Shown here: in pieces, positions 29,339-38,254 of the stretch
How positions within the stretch are numbered: the stretch's first letter is position 1
Layout: the number at the start of each line of letters is the position of its first letter
Assembly: GCA_945906105.1 (NCBI GenBank)
Contig: CAMDQO010000019.1
Location: 1-51,374 of the forward strand
From: Novosphingobium sp. Chol11
GTDB lineage: Bacteria; Pseudomonadota; Alphaproteobacteria; Sphingomonadales; Sphingomonadaceae
DNA: 51,374 nt
Direction of reading: 5' to 3'
Made by a program: the position numbers and the translations under genes
The notes under the pieces: model-generated
Database searches by the model: none
What the model was told of the DNA's origin: nothing
Seen by the model: the letters and a program-made list of their open reading frames with translations, nothing else

Positions 29339-30745
29339 TCAATCGAGCGGGACCGGCGCGCCTGTACCCATGTATTTCGCCAATCCGCGGTGGAGGTTAG
29401 TGACCTTGCGCTCCTGCCACGGGTTGGGCAGGTTGCCCCTGAACCCGCGCGATTTATAGCCGCGCTGCATCTCCACCATGTTCGAGATGTCCTGGCTGAT
29501 GACATAGGGCCACTTATCGAGATCCTGTTCGAGGAAGGTCCACTCGGTCTCGGGCTCGTCGCCTTCGCCGAAGCGGTCGAGCGCGACGGCTTCGAAAATG
29601 CACTTGTCAGGATCGGTGCCCCATGGACGGACCCGGTAGGCCAGGCTGAAAGTTGGCCCCGGAATGAAGTTGACGTTGGGGAAGATCGACAGTGCAAGTC
29701 CCGCATCGGCGAGCTGCTTGTCGGTCAGCTCGGGCCAGATTACGCCGCGCGCCGCGTCTGCTTCCTTGGCGATTTTCATCCAGTATTGGTGGACTTCAGC
29801 GGCGGGCGTGCCTTCGGGCAGTTCCAGCGGCAGGCGCTGTGCCGTCTTGACCAAAGTCTCGGAGGTCGAGGCGCCGATGGTTTCCCAGTACTCGGCCTGC
29901 ATCTGCGCGATCGTGGTGCGCGGATCGCCTTCGCCCGCAGCGCGGTGGACGCTGGTTTCGACTGCGGTTCCGGCTTCGCGGTGAGCTTTGGAATCGAACC
30001 CGGTTTTGCCGTGCAGCCCGAAGGCCTTGGAAAACGAGTAGAAATCGCCGTACTTGATCAGCTGCGGATGCGTGCCCTGCACATGGTACGGCTCAAGGAA
30101 TGCCTCCAGCGCGACCTTCCAGTTGCAATCGAGCAATCCCCAGAAGCGGAAGCGGTAGCGCATTTTGTCAAACTCGAACGGGTCGATCAACGATGCAACC
30201 GGCTCAAGATATTCCCGCAATGACCCTGCTTGCGGGTCCATGTTGATCCAGATCCACCCGCCCCAGGTATCGACCTGCACCGGGGTCAGGCTGGTGCAAA
30301 CCGAATCGAGTGCTCCCTGCCAGTCCTCCTTGTCCGGGATGTAAGTCGCATCGCCGTCGAGTCCGAAAGTCCAGGCGTGGTAATTGCATCCGAAACTGAG
30401 CTGCGAGCCTTTGGCAGAATGCGCGCCAATATCCTGCGCGACCGTCTTCGGCCCGCCGCCGGTGTTGTTGCCGACCAGCCGCCGGCCACGGTGCGGGCAG
30501 ACGTTGTGAAACGCCTTCAAGCTGCTTGGCGTATCGCGGACGATCAGGATCGAATCGTGGCAAATGTTGTAGGTGATGTAGTCACCCACCGCCTTCAGTT
30601 CCTCGACGCGGCCTGCCTGCTGCCACACCTTCGACCACAGCTTGTCAGGCTCGGCCTCGGCATATTCGCGGCTGATGAACGCCTCGACCGGATAGGTCAG
30701 CGCCTCGGACAGGTCTTCTGCTGCGATCTTTTCTGGCTTGTTCAT
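29339..30745 (-). CDS. Rieske non-heme iron oxygenase, alpha subunit, copy 2
   Basis: This 468-aa paralog of the oxygenase at 27153-28547 shares the N-terminal pattern (TYPxxAFxSREYxEAE...LWxKVWQ). Rieske ligands are Cys83/His85 and Cys120/His123, followed by EPYHVQGTH for the catalytic iron. It lies 40 nt downstream of BVMO copy 2 on the minus strand and is read with it. AGAGGA precedes the ATG. No electron-transfer partner is encoded locally. The target may be a methylene C-H or an O-methyl group rather than an aromatic ring; the sequence does not decide this. Confidence 0.9.
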   Translation of the reverse strand: MNKPEKIAAEDLSEALTYPVEAFISREYAEAEPDKLWSKVWQQAGRVEELKAVGDYITYNICHDSILIVRDTPSSLKAFHNVCPHRGRRLVGNNTGGGPKTVAQDIGAHSAKGSQLSFGCNYHAWTFGLDGDATYIPDKEDWQGALDSVCTSLTPVQVDTWGGWIWINMDPQAGSLREYLEPVASLIDPFEFDKMRYRFRFWGLLDCNWKVALEAFLEPYHVQGTHPQLIKYGDFYSFSKAFGLHGKTGFDSKAHREAGTAVETSVHRAAGEGDPRTTIAQMQAEYWETIGASTSETLVKTAQRLPLELPEGTPAAEVHQYWMKIAKEADAARGVIWPELTDKQLADAGLALSIFPNVNFIPGPTFSLAYRVRPWGTDPDKCIFEAVALDRFGEGDEPETEWTFLEQDLDKWPYVISQDISNMVEMQRGYKSRGFRGNLPNPWQERKVTNLHRGLAKYMGTGAPVPLD

Positions 30746-30785
30746 GGCGTGGTCCTCTCAAGGCAAGGGGGGAAGCGGTGCCGGT

Positions 30786-32645
<1,860 letters not shown>

Positions 32646-32667
32646 CCAAACTCCCACTCATGCGAAT

Positions 32668-32741
32668 GTTCATGATTGAACTAATCAACAGTGGTGTTCG
32701 TTATGATGCGCAGACGTCCGCTTGCTTTGATTGAAATCAAA
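32668..32741. promoter_or_regulatory. Two inverted repeats in the BVMO-2 upstream region
   Basis: The A+T-rich gap between the hydrolase and BVMO-2 contains GTTCA-N4-TGAAC (32668-32681) and TTTGATT-N2-AATCAAA (32726-32741). Both are of the size bound by dimeric repressors and lie where the BVMO-2 promoter should be. Either could be the TetR operator. This is inference. Confidence 0.35.
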
Positions 32742-32791
32742 CTAAGGATGAATCTTGATCGCGGTTGTGCCGACGGTAATCGGGGAGGGGG

Positions 32792-33556
32792 CTATTTACC
32801 CAGCAGGCCGAAAATACCCATGCCCTCCAGCATCAGGCCATAGCCGAGATCGTCCAGCATATGCCGCTTGATCCGCTGCACCATCGATACCCGCGAATAG
32901 CGCAGCATCAGAGTCGGCTTTTTCGCCAGTTCGCGCGCGACTTCCCAAGCGCGGGCGACAACCTGATCCTGCGGCACCACCTCTGCGACAAACCCCAGCA
33001 CCTTCGCCTCGGCTGCCGAGATTTCACTGCCGGTCAGCAGGAAATGCCGGGCGCGGTTCGGCCCTAGCAGCATCTGCCACCAGACGTGGACCCCATCAGC
33101 CGGAACAACGCCGCCGGGGGCATGGGCCTTGTCGGCAAAGCTGGCGGTGTCTGAGGCGATGACGATATCAGATAGCGTCGCAAGTTCGGCATGGACGTGC
33201 GCCGGGCCATTGACCGCCGCGATGATCGGCATATCAATTTCCAGCAGGTTATTGAGCAGATCGCGCGCTTCCTTGAAGATGCGATACCAATAAGCCGTGT
33301 CCATTGGTTCGCCGCCAGCACCAGAATTCATCCGGGCGAGGAACTCGCTGCCGGTGCCGGTCAGGATGATAATGCGATTTTCGGGATCATGACCGATGCG
33401 ATAGAAGGCATCGCCCATCTGTTCATGAATCCCGCCTCTATCAGCCGCCCACACCGCTTCGGCACCATCCTGATGGATCTGCACCTGCAGGATGCCGTCC
33501 GAGCGTGTAAAACGGATGTTGCGATAGCTATCCTGATAGCTCGCCAGATCATGCAT
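32792..33556 (-). CDS. Crotonase-superfamily C-C hydrolase, 6-oxocamphor-hydrolase-like
   Basis: This 254-aa crotonase-fold protein does not look like an enoyl-CoA hydratase. It aligns along its length with 6-oxocamphor hydrolase, which cleaves non-CoA bicyclic beta-diketones by a retro-Claisen reaction. The hydrolase residues His122 (HVHAEL), His145 (DKAHAPGG) and Asp154 (VPADGVH) occur at the same numbers, and Trp36 and His44 match the N-terminal pocket. With two Baeyer-Villiger enzymes and two Rieske oxygenases nearby, it would open a ring after a 1,3-diketone is formed. The exact substrate is unknown. Confidence 0.78.
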   Translation of the reverse strand: MHDLASYQDSYRNIRFTRSDGILQVQIHQDGAEAVWAADRGGIHEQMGDAFYRIGHDPENRIIILTGTGSEFLARMNSGAGGEPMDTAYWYRIFKEARDLLNNLLEIDMPIIAAVNGPAHVHAELATLSDIVIASDTASFADKAHAPGGVVPADGVHVWWQMLLGPNRARHFLLTGSEISAAEAKVLGFVAEVVPQDQVVARAWEVARELAKKPTLMLRYSRVSMVQRIKRHMLDDLGYGLMLEGMGIFGLLGK

Positions 33557-33578
33557 GGTGTGCCTCCCGAATGCGCGA

Positions 33579-33617
33579 TGTCATAGGCCGCAGACGCAGC
33601 TTATGGAGCTTATGACA
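33579..33617. promoter_or_regulatory. Repeated CATAAGCT boxes upstream of the hydrolase
   Basis: On the minus strand, two CATAAGCT copies stand 9 bp apart (33598-33614). An outer inverted pair TGTCATA (33579-33585) / TATGACA (33611-33617) encloses them. They lie about 25-60 bp before the hydrolase ATG. This is a possible activator or repressor site; nothing ties it to a known protein. Confidence 0.25.
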
Positions 33618-33736
33618 ATCGGCACTTTGTGGATCATGCTGCAGATATGCAAGGCGCTTGGTCAGCTACTATTTCATGATCAATGCGCCGGGCAAAGGCG
33701 CGGTTTTGGCATTATCGCGCCTTCGTCTGATAAAGT

Positions 33737-34768
33737 TCAGGCGTTCTTTTCGGTGATCGCGGTCAGCGCGGTCTTCGCCTGGCCTGCCTCGTCAGCAAGG
33801 CGCGCTTCCTTGCGCGCGGTGAGCGGATCGGAAATGCCCATGCCCTCGGATTCGGCATTAAGCCGTCCGTCTATTTCGGATTCCCACTCGGTCAGCAGCG
33901 CCTGCTTGTCATCGTTGCTCAGAACAGGATCGGCGAGCAAAGTTTCGGGCGTGTCGAAATGCTTGCGCGGATTGGGAACATCATCTTCCAGCACCTGCAC
34001 GGCCGCCGAAGCGATCAGGGTCGATTGCTCGCGGTGAAACAACAGCGCCTGCCCGATTGTGGCGGCGACGGTTTCCGGTCCGAATGGCTTGGAGATCAGA
34101 TAGGTTGGTTCGGGCCGCTCACCAGTGAGCAATCTTTCGGGGAAGGCGGTGATGAAGATAACCGGCACGTCCATCTGCGCCAGAATATCCTTCACTGCGT
34201 CGATCCCGCTGGAGCCATCGGCAAGACTGATATCGGCCAGCACCAGTTCTGGATGGGTGCGGGCGGCCATGGCGACGGCCTCGCTGCGCGTGCGGGCGAT
34301 GCCGGCCACATCGTGGCCCAGTGATTCGACAATGGATTTGATATCCAGCGCGATGATCGCCTCATCCTCGATGATCATCACCAGCGACTGCAGGCTATCG
34401 GCAATCGCCTGACGGGCTGTTTCGATCTCAGCGGTTACATCGCTAACGGTGCTGCCAAGAATTACCGCTGTCTGGGCAATGGTGAAATCCTCAACCGCTG
34501 TCAGCAGCAGCGCCTGGCGCGTGTGCATTGACAAGCTGGCGACAAGGCCGCCGCCACCGATACTGGACAGCCCTTGCCACAGGCGGTGAAACACGCGGTA
34601 CAGTTCCTGACGGGGTGAGCCGCCAGACACAAATTCATTCGGGGCGGCCAGCAGGGCTTCCAGAACCTCTCGTACTGCAGCGTCACCCAGCGATTGCGAT
34701 CCGGTCAAAGCCCGCGCATAACGGCGCAGGAAAGGCAGTTGCGGACCCAGTTCGGCTATCAGTGTCAT
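33737..34768 (-). CDS. phyR: PhyR, general stress response anti-anti-sigma regulator with a C-terminal extension
   Basis: PhyR has an N-terminal sigma-like domain (about 1-120) that binds NepR once the receiver domain (about 128-245, phospho-acceptor Asp179 in LVLADISLADG, Lys227 in SKPFG) is phosphorylated, freeing EcfG. Usual PhyR proteins end soon after the receiver. This one runs to 343 aa, with about 90 more residues holding a FDTPETLLADPVLSNDDKQALLTEWE segment. The ATG at 34768 has GGAG upstream; the frame is open 34 codons further. It diverges from nepR-ecfG. The extension has no known function. Confidence 0.92.
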   Translation of the reverse strand: MTLIAELGPQLPFLRRYARALTGSQSLGDAAVREVLEALLAAPNEFVSGGSPRQELYRVFHRLWQGLSSIGGGGLVASLSMHTRQALLLTAVEDFTIAQTAVILGSTVSDVTAEIETARQAIADSLQSLVMIIEDEAIIALDIKSIVESLGHDVAGIARTRSEAVAMAARTHPELVLADISLADGSSGIDAVKDILAQMDVPVIFITAFPERLLTGERPEPTYLISKPFGPETVAATIGQALLFHREQSTLIASAAVQVLEDDVPNPRKHFDTPETLLADPVLSNDDKQALLTEWESEIDGRLNAESEGMGISDPLTARKEARLADEAGQAKTALTAITEKNA

Positions 34769-34796
34769 GTGCGCTCCTAAGTCTCGATAACGAGAA

Positions 34797-34821
34797 AACT
34801 GCAGTTTCGCAGAAAAGTTCC
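34797..34821 (-). promoter_or_regulatory. EcfG-type promoter of phyR
   Basis: On the minus strand, GGAAC (34817-34821) is followed after 16 nt by AGTT (34797-34800), close to the alphaproteobacterial EcfG consensus GGAAC-N16/17-CGTT. Transcription would begin about 20 nt before the phyR ATG, implying positive feedback. Confidence 0.6.
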
Positions 34822-34830
34822 AAACCCGAT

Positions 34831-34855
34831 GAAACTTTTTCGTCGCTCGCGCGTT
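34831..34855 (+). promoter_or_regulatory. EcfG-type promoter of nepR-ecfG
   Basis: On the plus strand, GAAAC (34831-34835), one base off GGAAC, is followed after 16 nt by CGTT (34852-34855), 36 nt before nepR. It lies next to the phyR promoter, back to back. Confidence 0.5.
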
Positions 34856-34890
34856 CTCCTTCCAAATCAAACTACTTTAAGCAGGGCTGA

Positions 34891-35079
34891 ATGGAAAAAG
34901 ACCACGTCATGAAGGGTATCAGAATTCGCCGCAGCGACACCGCGTTCGATCCGGTTTCAGCGGCTTTGCAGCAATTGCACAAGACGGTTGAAAGCGAGGA
35001 AATACCAGACGATTTCCTCAAAATCCTGGGTGACATAGACGCCAAGATTGCTGCTGCTCGCGGCAGTTCGCCAGAGTGA
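34891..35079 (+). CDS. nepR: NepR, anti-sigma factor of EcfG
   Basis: This 62-aa protein contains the NepR core (PVSAALQQLHKTVESEEIPDDFLKILGDID, about residues 21-50), two helices that hold EcfG inactive until phosphorylated PhyR takes NepR away. It is divergent from phyR and its TGA overlaps the ecfG GTG. A second in-frame ATG at 34909 is possible as the start. The arrangement phyR / nepR-ecfG is the standard alphaproteobacterial one. Confidence 0.92.
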   Translation: MEKDHVMKGIRIRRSDTAFDPVSAALQQLHKTVESEEIPDDFLKILGDIDAKIAAARGSSPE

Positions 35080-35618
35080 GTGATGTCACGCCCGAAACGC
35101 TGGCCGCCGATCAGATCTTCCGCGACGAACTGGTGGCACTGATACCTTCGCTGCGTTCCTTCGCGCGCGGCCTGAGTGGCAATCGCGATATGGCCGATGG
35201 TATGGCGCAAAGCGCGATGATGCGCGGCTGGGCGGCGCGGGCGAGCTTTACCCCCGGCACCAATTTCCGTGCCTGGATGTTCATGATCCTGCGCAACCAG
35301 TTCTACACGACAATCCGCAAGGACAAGCGCCTGACCAGCCTTGATCCCGAAGTGGCCGAACGGATGCTGGTTGAGGCTCCGGCGCAGCAGCACGCCATCC
35401 ATGTTTCCGATGTTGCCAAGGCCTTGCAGAAGTTGCCCGCCGAACAGCGCGAAGTGCTGCTGCTGATCGGGGCGAATGGCGTGTCCTATGAAGAAGCCGC
35501 CGAGGTGATCGGCTGCGCCATCGGCACGATCAAGAGCCGCCTTGCGCGCGGACGCAAGGCGCTGGAATTGCTGATCGATGGCCCCACCGGTGATGCCCTG
35601 TTTGATAAGGTCGCTTGA
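35076..35618 (+). CDS. ecfG: EcfG, ECF sigma factor of the general stress response
   Basis: This 180-aa ECF15-type sigma factor has a region 2 (SLRSFARGLSGNRDMADGMAQ..., about 25-90) and a region 4 helix-turn-helix (LPAEQREVLLLIGANGVSYEEAAEVIGCAIGTIKSRLARGRK, about 121-162). It directs RNA polymerase to GGAAC-N16/17-CGTT promoters. It starts at a GTG overlapping the nepR stop (GTGA), which keeps sigma and anti-sigma synthesis coupled. Several matching promoters occur in the next 6 kb. Confidence 0.94.
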   Translation: MSDVTPETLAADQIFRDELVALIPSLRSFARGLSGNRDMADGMAQSAMMRGWAARASFTPGTNFRAWMFMILRNQFYTTIRKDKRLTSLDPEVAERMLVEAPAQQHAIHVSDVAKALQKLPAEQREVLLLIGANGVSYEEAAEVIGCAIGTIKSRLARGRKALELLIDGPTGDALFDKVA

Positions 35619-35621
35619 GCG

Positions 35622-36407
35622 ATGGAATACTGGGTTTCCAAACTGCGCGAACAAGCAGCGCAGATCGCCGCTGGCGACTATACCCCCGGAGACCCTGCTT
35701 TCACCCGTGCGCCTGATGGCATGGCGGATCTGAGCCGCGATCTGGATAATCTGGGAGAGATGATTGCGGCGCGTGAGGCTGTCCGCAAGGCGCTGGCCTT
35801 GGAGGTGCATCACCGGGTCAAGAATAATCTCCAGATCGTCACCAGTCTGCTTAACATGCAGGCCGGCCGGATCGAGAATCCCGCTGCCCGCGAAGCGCTG
35901 GGGCAAACCCGGGCACGGATTGGTGCGCTCGCGCTGATCCACCGGATTCTCTATGAGCAGGCCGATGATGGCAGCCAGGCAACGCTCGATATTGCCCGGC
36001 TGTTTGGTGAGCTTTGCGCCCAGTTTCACGTGTGGAATCGCAGCCGTGACGAGATCACGTTTTCCTGCGAGGTGGCCTCTTGTGCTGTGCCTTTGGATAG
36101 CGCGCTGCCGCTGACATTGTTCGCAGTCGAGGCGATTACCAATGCCTATGCCTATGCCTTCCCGAGCGGAGACAGCGGCACAATATGTTTGCATTACGGC
36201 GTGACTGATAGCGGCGAGGCCCGGCTTTCGGTGAAGGACAATGGCATCGGTTTCGATAGTGCCAGCAACGATCAATCGATGGGCCGTCAGTTGATGTATG
36301 GCTTTGCCGATCAGCTTGGCGGCAGCTTCGAGATTATCAGCAGCGCGGAAACCGGGACTGAGGTGCGGCTGGATTACCAGCTTATCGTGCCTGAAATCCC
36401 CGCCTGA
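35622..36407 (+). CDS. HisKA_2-type sensor histidine kinase, probable PhyR kinase
   Basis: This 261-aa kinase has the HisKA_2 dimerisation motif EVHHRVKNNLQIVTSLLNMQ (phospho-acceptor His64) and an HATPase domain (VEAITNAYAYAF, KDNGIGF, MGRQLMYGFADQLGG). It begins 3 nt after ecfG and is surely co-transcribed. Only about 55 residues precede the kinase core and they hold no membrane helix or PAS domain, so it is cytoplasmic and its input is unclear. By position it should phosphorylate PhyR. Confidence 0.88.
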   Translation: MEYWVSKLREQAAQIAAGDYTPGDPAFTRAPDGMADLSRDLDNLGEMIAAREAVRKALALEVHHRVKNNLQIVTSLLNMQAGRIENPAAREALGQTRARIGALALIHRILYEQADDGSQATLDIARLFGELCAQFHVWNRSRDEITFSCEVASCAVPLDSALPLTLFAVEAITNAYAYAFPSGDSGTICLHYGVTDSGEARLSVKDNGIGFDSASNDQSMGRQLMYGFADQLGGSFEIISSAETGTEVRLDYQLIVPEIPA

Positions 36408-36438
36408 CGATTTCTCGCCAGACGGGGCGGTTCAGAGT

Positions 36439-36822
36439 TTAGCGACCGCCAAGGATTACCGAGATGATGATCCCCGATGCCACGCTGGCAAGGATGTAGC
36501 GATCATTGTAACGGCGCCATTCATAGCCACGCGGCGGCTGGCGAAGGTGATAGCGGCGATAATCAACCCGCTGGGCATAACGCCAATCGTTGTAACCCAT
36601 CTGCTGGCCACGGCTCCAGCGATGGTTTTTGCCACGCTCCTTGCCCCAGCCGCGATGGCGGCCATTGTCCCAGCGGCCGCTCTGTTCATGCCACTGACGT
36701 CCTTCATGCTGCTGATTGCGATCCTGCATGCGATCATGGCCTTTGCCATGACGTGGTTCAGCCATAGCTGCCGGACTTGTCATAAGGGCGATTATGGTCG
36801 CCCCGAGTATCAGTCGTTTCAT
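36439..36822 (-). CDS. RcnB-like periplasmic protein
   Basis: This 127-aa protein has a signal peptide (MKRLILGATIIALMTSPAAMA), a basic His/Arg/Gln-rich middle and a C-terminal RcnB-type segment (PPRGYEWRRYNDRYILASVASGIIISVILGG). RcnB-domain proteins are small periplasmic proteins, one of which affects nickel/cobalt balance in E. coli; the function here is unknown. The ATG at 36822 starts the signal peptide. A perfect EcfG promoter lies 67 nt upstream, so it is probably a stress-induced envelope protein. Confidence 0.82.
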   Translation of the reverse strand: MKRLILGATIIALMTSPAAMAEPRHGKGHDRMQDRNQQHEGRQWHEQSGRWDNGRHRGWGKERGKNHRWSRGQQMGYNDWRYAQRVDYRRYHLRQPPRGYEWRRYNDRYILASVASGIIISVILGGR

Positions 36823-36888
36823 GGATATTTCCTGGTGGCGCGAAAGAGCGCCGATGCACTTGCGAATTTTCCGAAGTGACAGGAATAG

Positions 36889-36913
36889 AACGCGCGGAGC
36901 CGCCAAAGGTTCC
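36889..36913 (-). promoter_or_regulatory. EcfG promoter of the RcnB-like gene (exact consensus)
   Basis: On the minus strand, GGAAC (36909-36913), 16 nt, CGTT (36889-36892): an exact match to the EcfG consensus and the best in this window. Confidence 0.8.
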
Positions 36914-36928
36914 GCTGCGGTTATCGCC

Positions 36929-37954
36929 TCAGCCGGGTGAGACGGTTACGCGCGTACCGGGATGGGCATCGGTGATCGTGACGGATGCATCCAGCTGACC
37001 GGCCAGTGCTTCGACAATGCCGGTGCCCAGACCAGGCTTGGAAGCGCTGGGATCTGCGGGGAAACCGATCCCGTCATCGTCAACCCGCAAAGCCCAGCCT
37101 GATCCGCTGGATCGGTAACTGACGACAATTCTGCCTGATCGTGTGCTGCTGGGGAAAGCGTGTTTCAGCGAATTGATCACCAGTTCGGTCACGATAAGCC
37201 CAAGGCTTACAGAAACGGTTGCATCGACCACGCTGTCATCGACATCGGCGCTCAGGGTCAAATTACTGGCACTGGCAATCATCGATGCCGAAATGCTTTC
37301 ACACAGTTCGGTAAAATAGGCGCGCAGCGAAACTTCGCCTTCTTGTGTCGTGGCCAGCTGCTTTTGCATGGTGGCGATCGACATCACCCGGTGATGGGCA
37401 TCGTGAAGATGGCTGCGGGTTTCCGCAGAATTGACCTTGCGGGCGCTTTGCAGCAGCACAGAGGCGATGATCTGCAAGCTGTTGGCGACCCGGTGCTGGA
37501 GTTCCTGCATCAGCACGTGCTTTTCATGCAGCAGGGCGTCCTTCTCCTTTTCGGCAAGACGGATGGCGGTAACATCGGTCACGGCCAGCACCAGCCGCGA
37601 TTCGCCATCATCACTTTCATAGTCAAGCTTGTGCGCGTTCAGCACCAGGTTGCGGATGGGCTGATCGGGCCTGACAAGGTCCATCTCGTAGGCATCAATC
37701 TCGGGCCGGCCAGCCGCAGTTGCCCGCAGCAGCACCATCAGCTGCGGCACATTCCATTCCCCAGCACCAAGATCAGCGAATCTTACCCGCACGCTGGCTG
37801 ATTTGAACAGGTTGAAATCGCGATAGAACGAGATACTGGCGGCAACGACGTTCAATCCGTCATCAAGCAGCACAATCGGCGCTTGTGACGAGATGATCAG
37901 CGCCATGGCAAGGCTGCTTGGCGGCGCCACGGCATCAAGAATCACACTGTCCAA
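36929..37954 (-). CDS. PAS-type HisKA_2 sensor histidine kinase
   Basis: This 341-aa kinase has an N-terminal PAS-like domain (about 20-130, ending in VLAVTDVTAIRLAEKEKD), a HisKA_2 helix pair with QELQHRVANSLQIIASVLLQ (His154) and an HATPase domain (VTELVINSLKHAF, VDDDGIGFP). It has no membrane helix. It probably feeds the same PhyR pathway as a second input, or another orphan regulator. The frame opens with TTG at 37954; GTG at 37945 and ATG at 37906 are alternatives and no strong ribosome site decides between them. Confidence 0.85.
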   Translation of the reverse strand: MDSVILDAVAPPSSLAMALIISSQAPIVLLDDGLNVVAASISFYRDFNLFKSASVRVRFADLGAGEWNVPQLMVLLRATAAGRPEIDAYEMDLVRPDQPIRNLVLNAHKLDYESDDGESRLVLAVTDVTAIRLAEKEKDALLHEKHVLMQELQHRVANSLQIIASVLLQSARKVNSAETRSHLHDAHHRVMSIATMQKQLATTQEGEVSLRAYFTELCESISASMIASASNLTLSADVDDSVVDATVSVSLGLIVTELVINSLKHAFPSSTRSGRIVVSYRSSGSGWALRVDDDGIGFPADPSASKPGLGTGIVEALAGQLDASVTITDAHPGTRVTVSPG

Positions 37955-38254
37955 TTTTGCGGCCTAACAGGAACCGAAGGCTTGCGCTGTGCAAGCCACT
38001 CCCGGCACTGGACATTATCCAGATTCTTCCTCGTGCGGTGTGCGTCACTCATCACGAGGAATGCTAAACCTACCACGGCGACATGGGATCGTTGCATCAA
38101 TTCGCTCATCCTGATTCAACAATGACAATCCGCACAACAAAATCCCGCCGCCTCCGGTTGAAACCGAGGGCGGCGGGGCCAGTTTGGATACCTGCAACGC
38201 GGGGGGGGAGGGGTCAGAGCAGATATCCTTGCCGGATCGGCTTAAGTGTTACGC
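37955..38254. other. 300-bp intergenic region, no gene seen
   Basis: This gap carries the promoter region of the PAS kinase and the 3' end of the repeat-protein transcript. It contains a 7-bp hairpin (GGCTTGC / GCAAGCC, 37979-37997), a 9-bp inverted repeat (TTCCTCGTG / CACGAGGAA, 38027-38061) and a strong terminator at 38138-38178. The plus-strand frame crossing it (38083-38271) passes through the terminator and is not credible. Confidence 0.6.
38138..38178 (-). terminator. Intrinsic terminator of the repeat-protein gene
   Basis: CCCGCCGCC (38144-38152) pairs with GGCGGCGGG (38169-38177), extended by a GGTT/AACC inner stem. On the minus strand it is followed by GATTTTG, a short U tract. It lies about 75 nt past the stop at 38255. 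Confidence 0.75.

Noticed and set aside
34791..34821. phyR promoter read as GGAAC with a 24-nt gap to CGTT
   Set aside because: The spacing is far beyond the 16-17 nt allowed. The AGTT at 34797-34800 gives correct spacing and was used instead.
34872..36275. A 467-codon minus-strand frame across nepR, ecfG and the kinase
   Set aside because: It covers three clear plus-strand genes with known families and start overlaps, and the antisense product resembles no protein.
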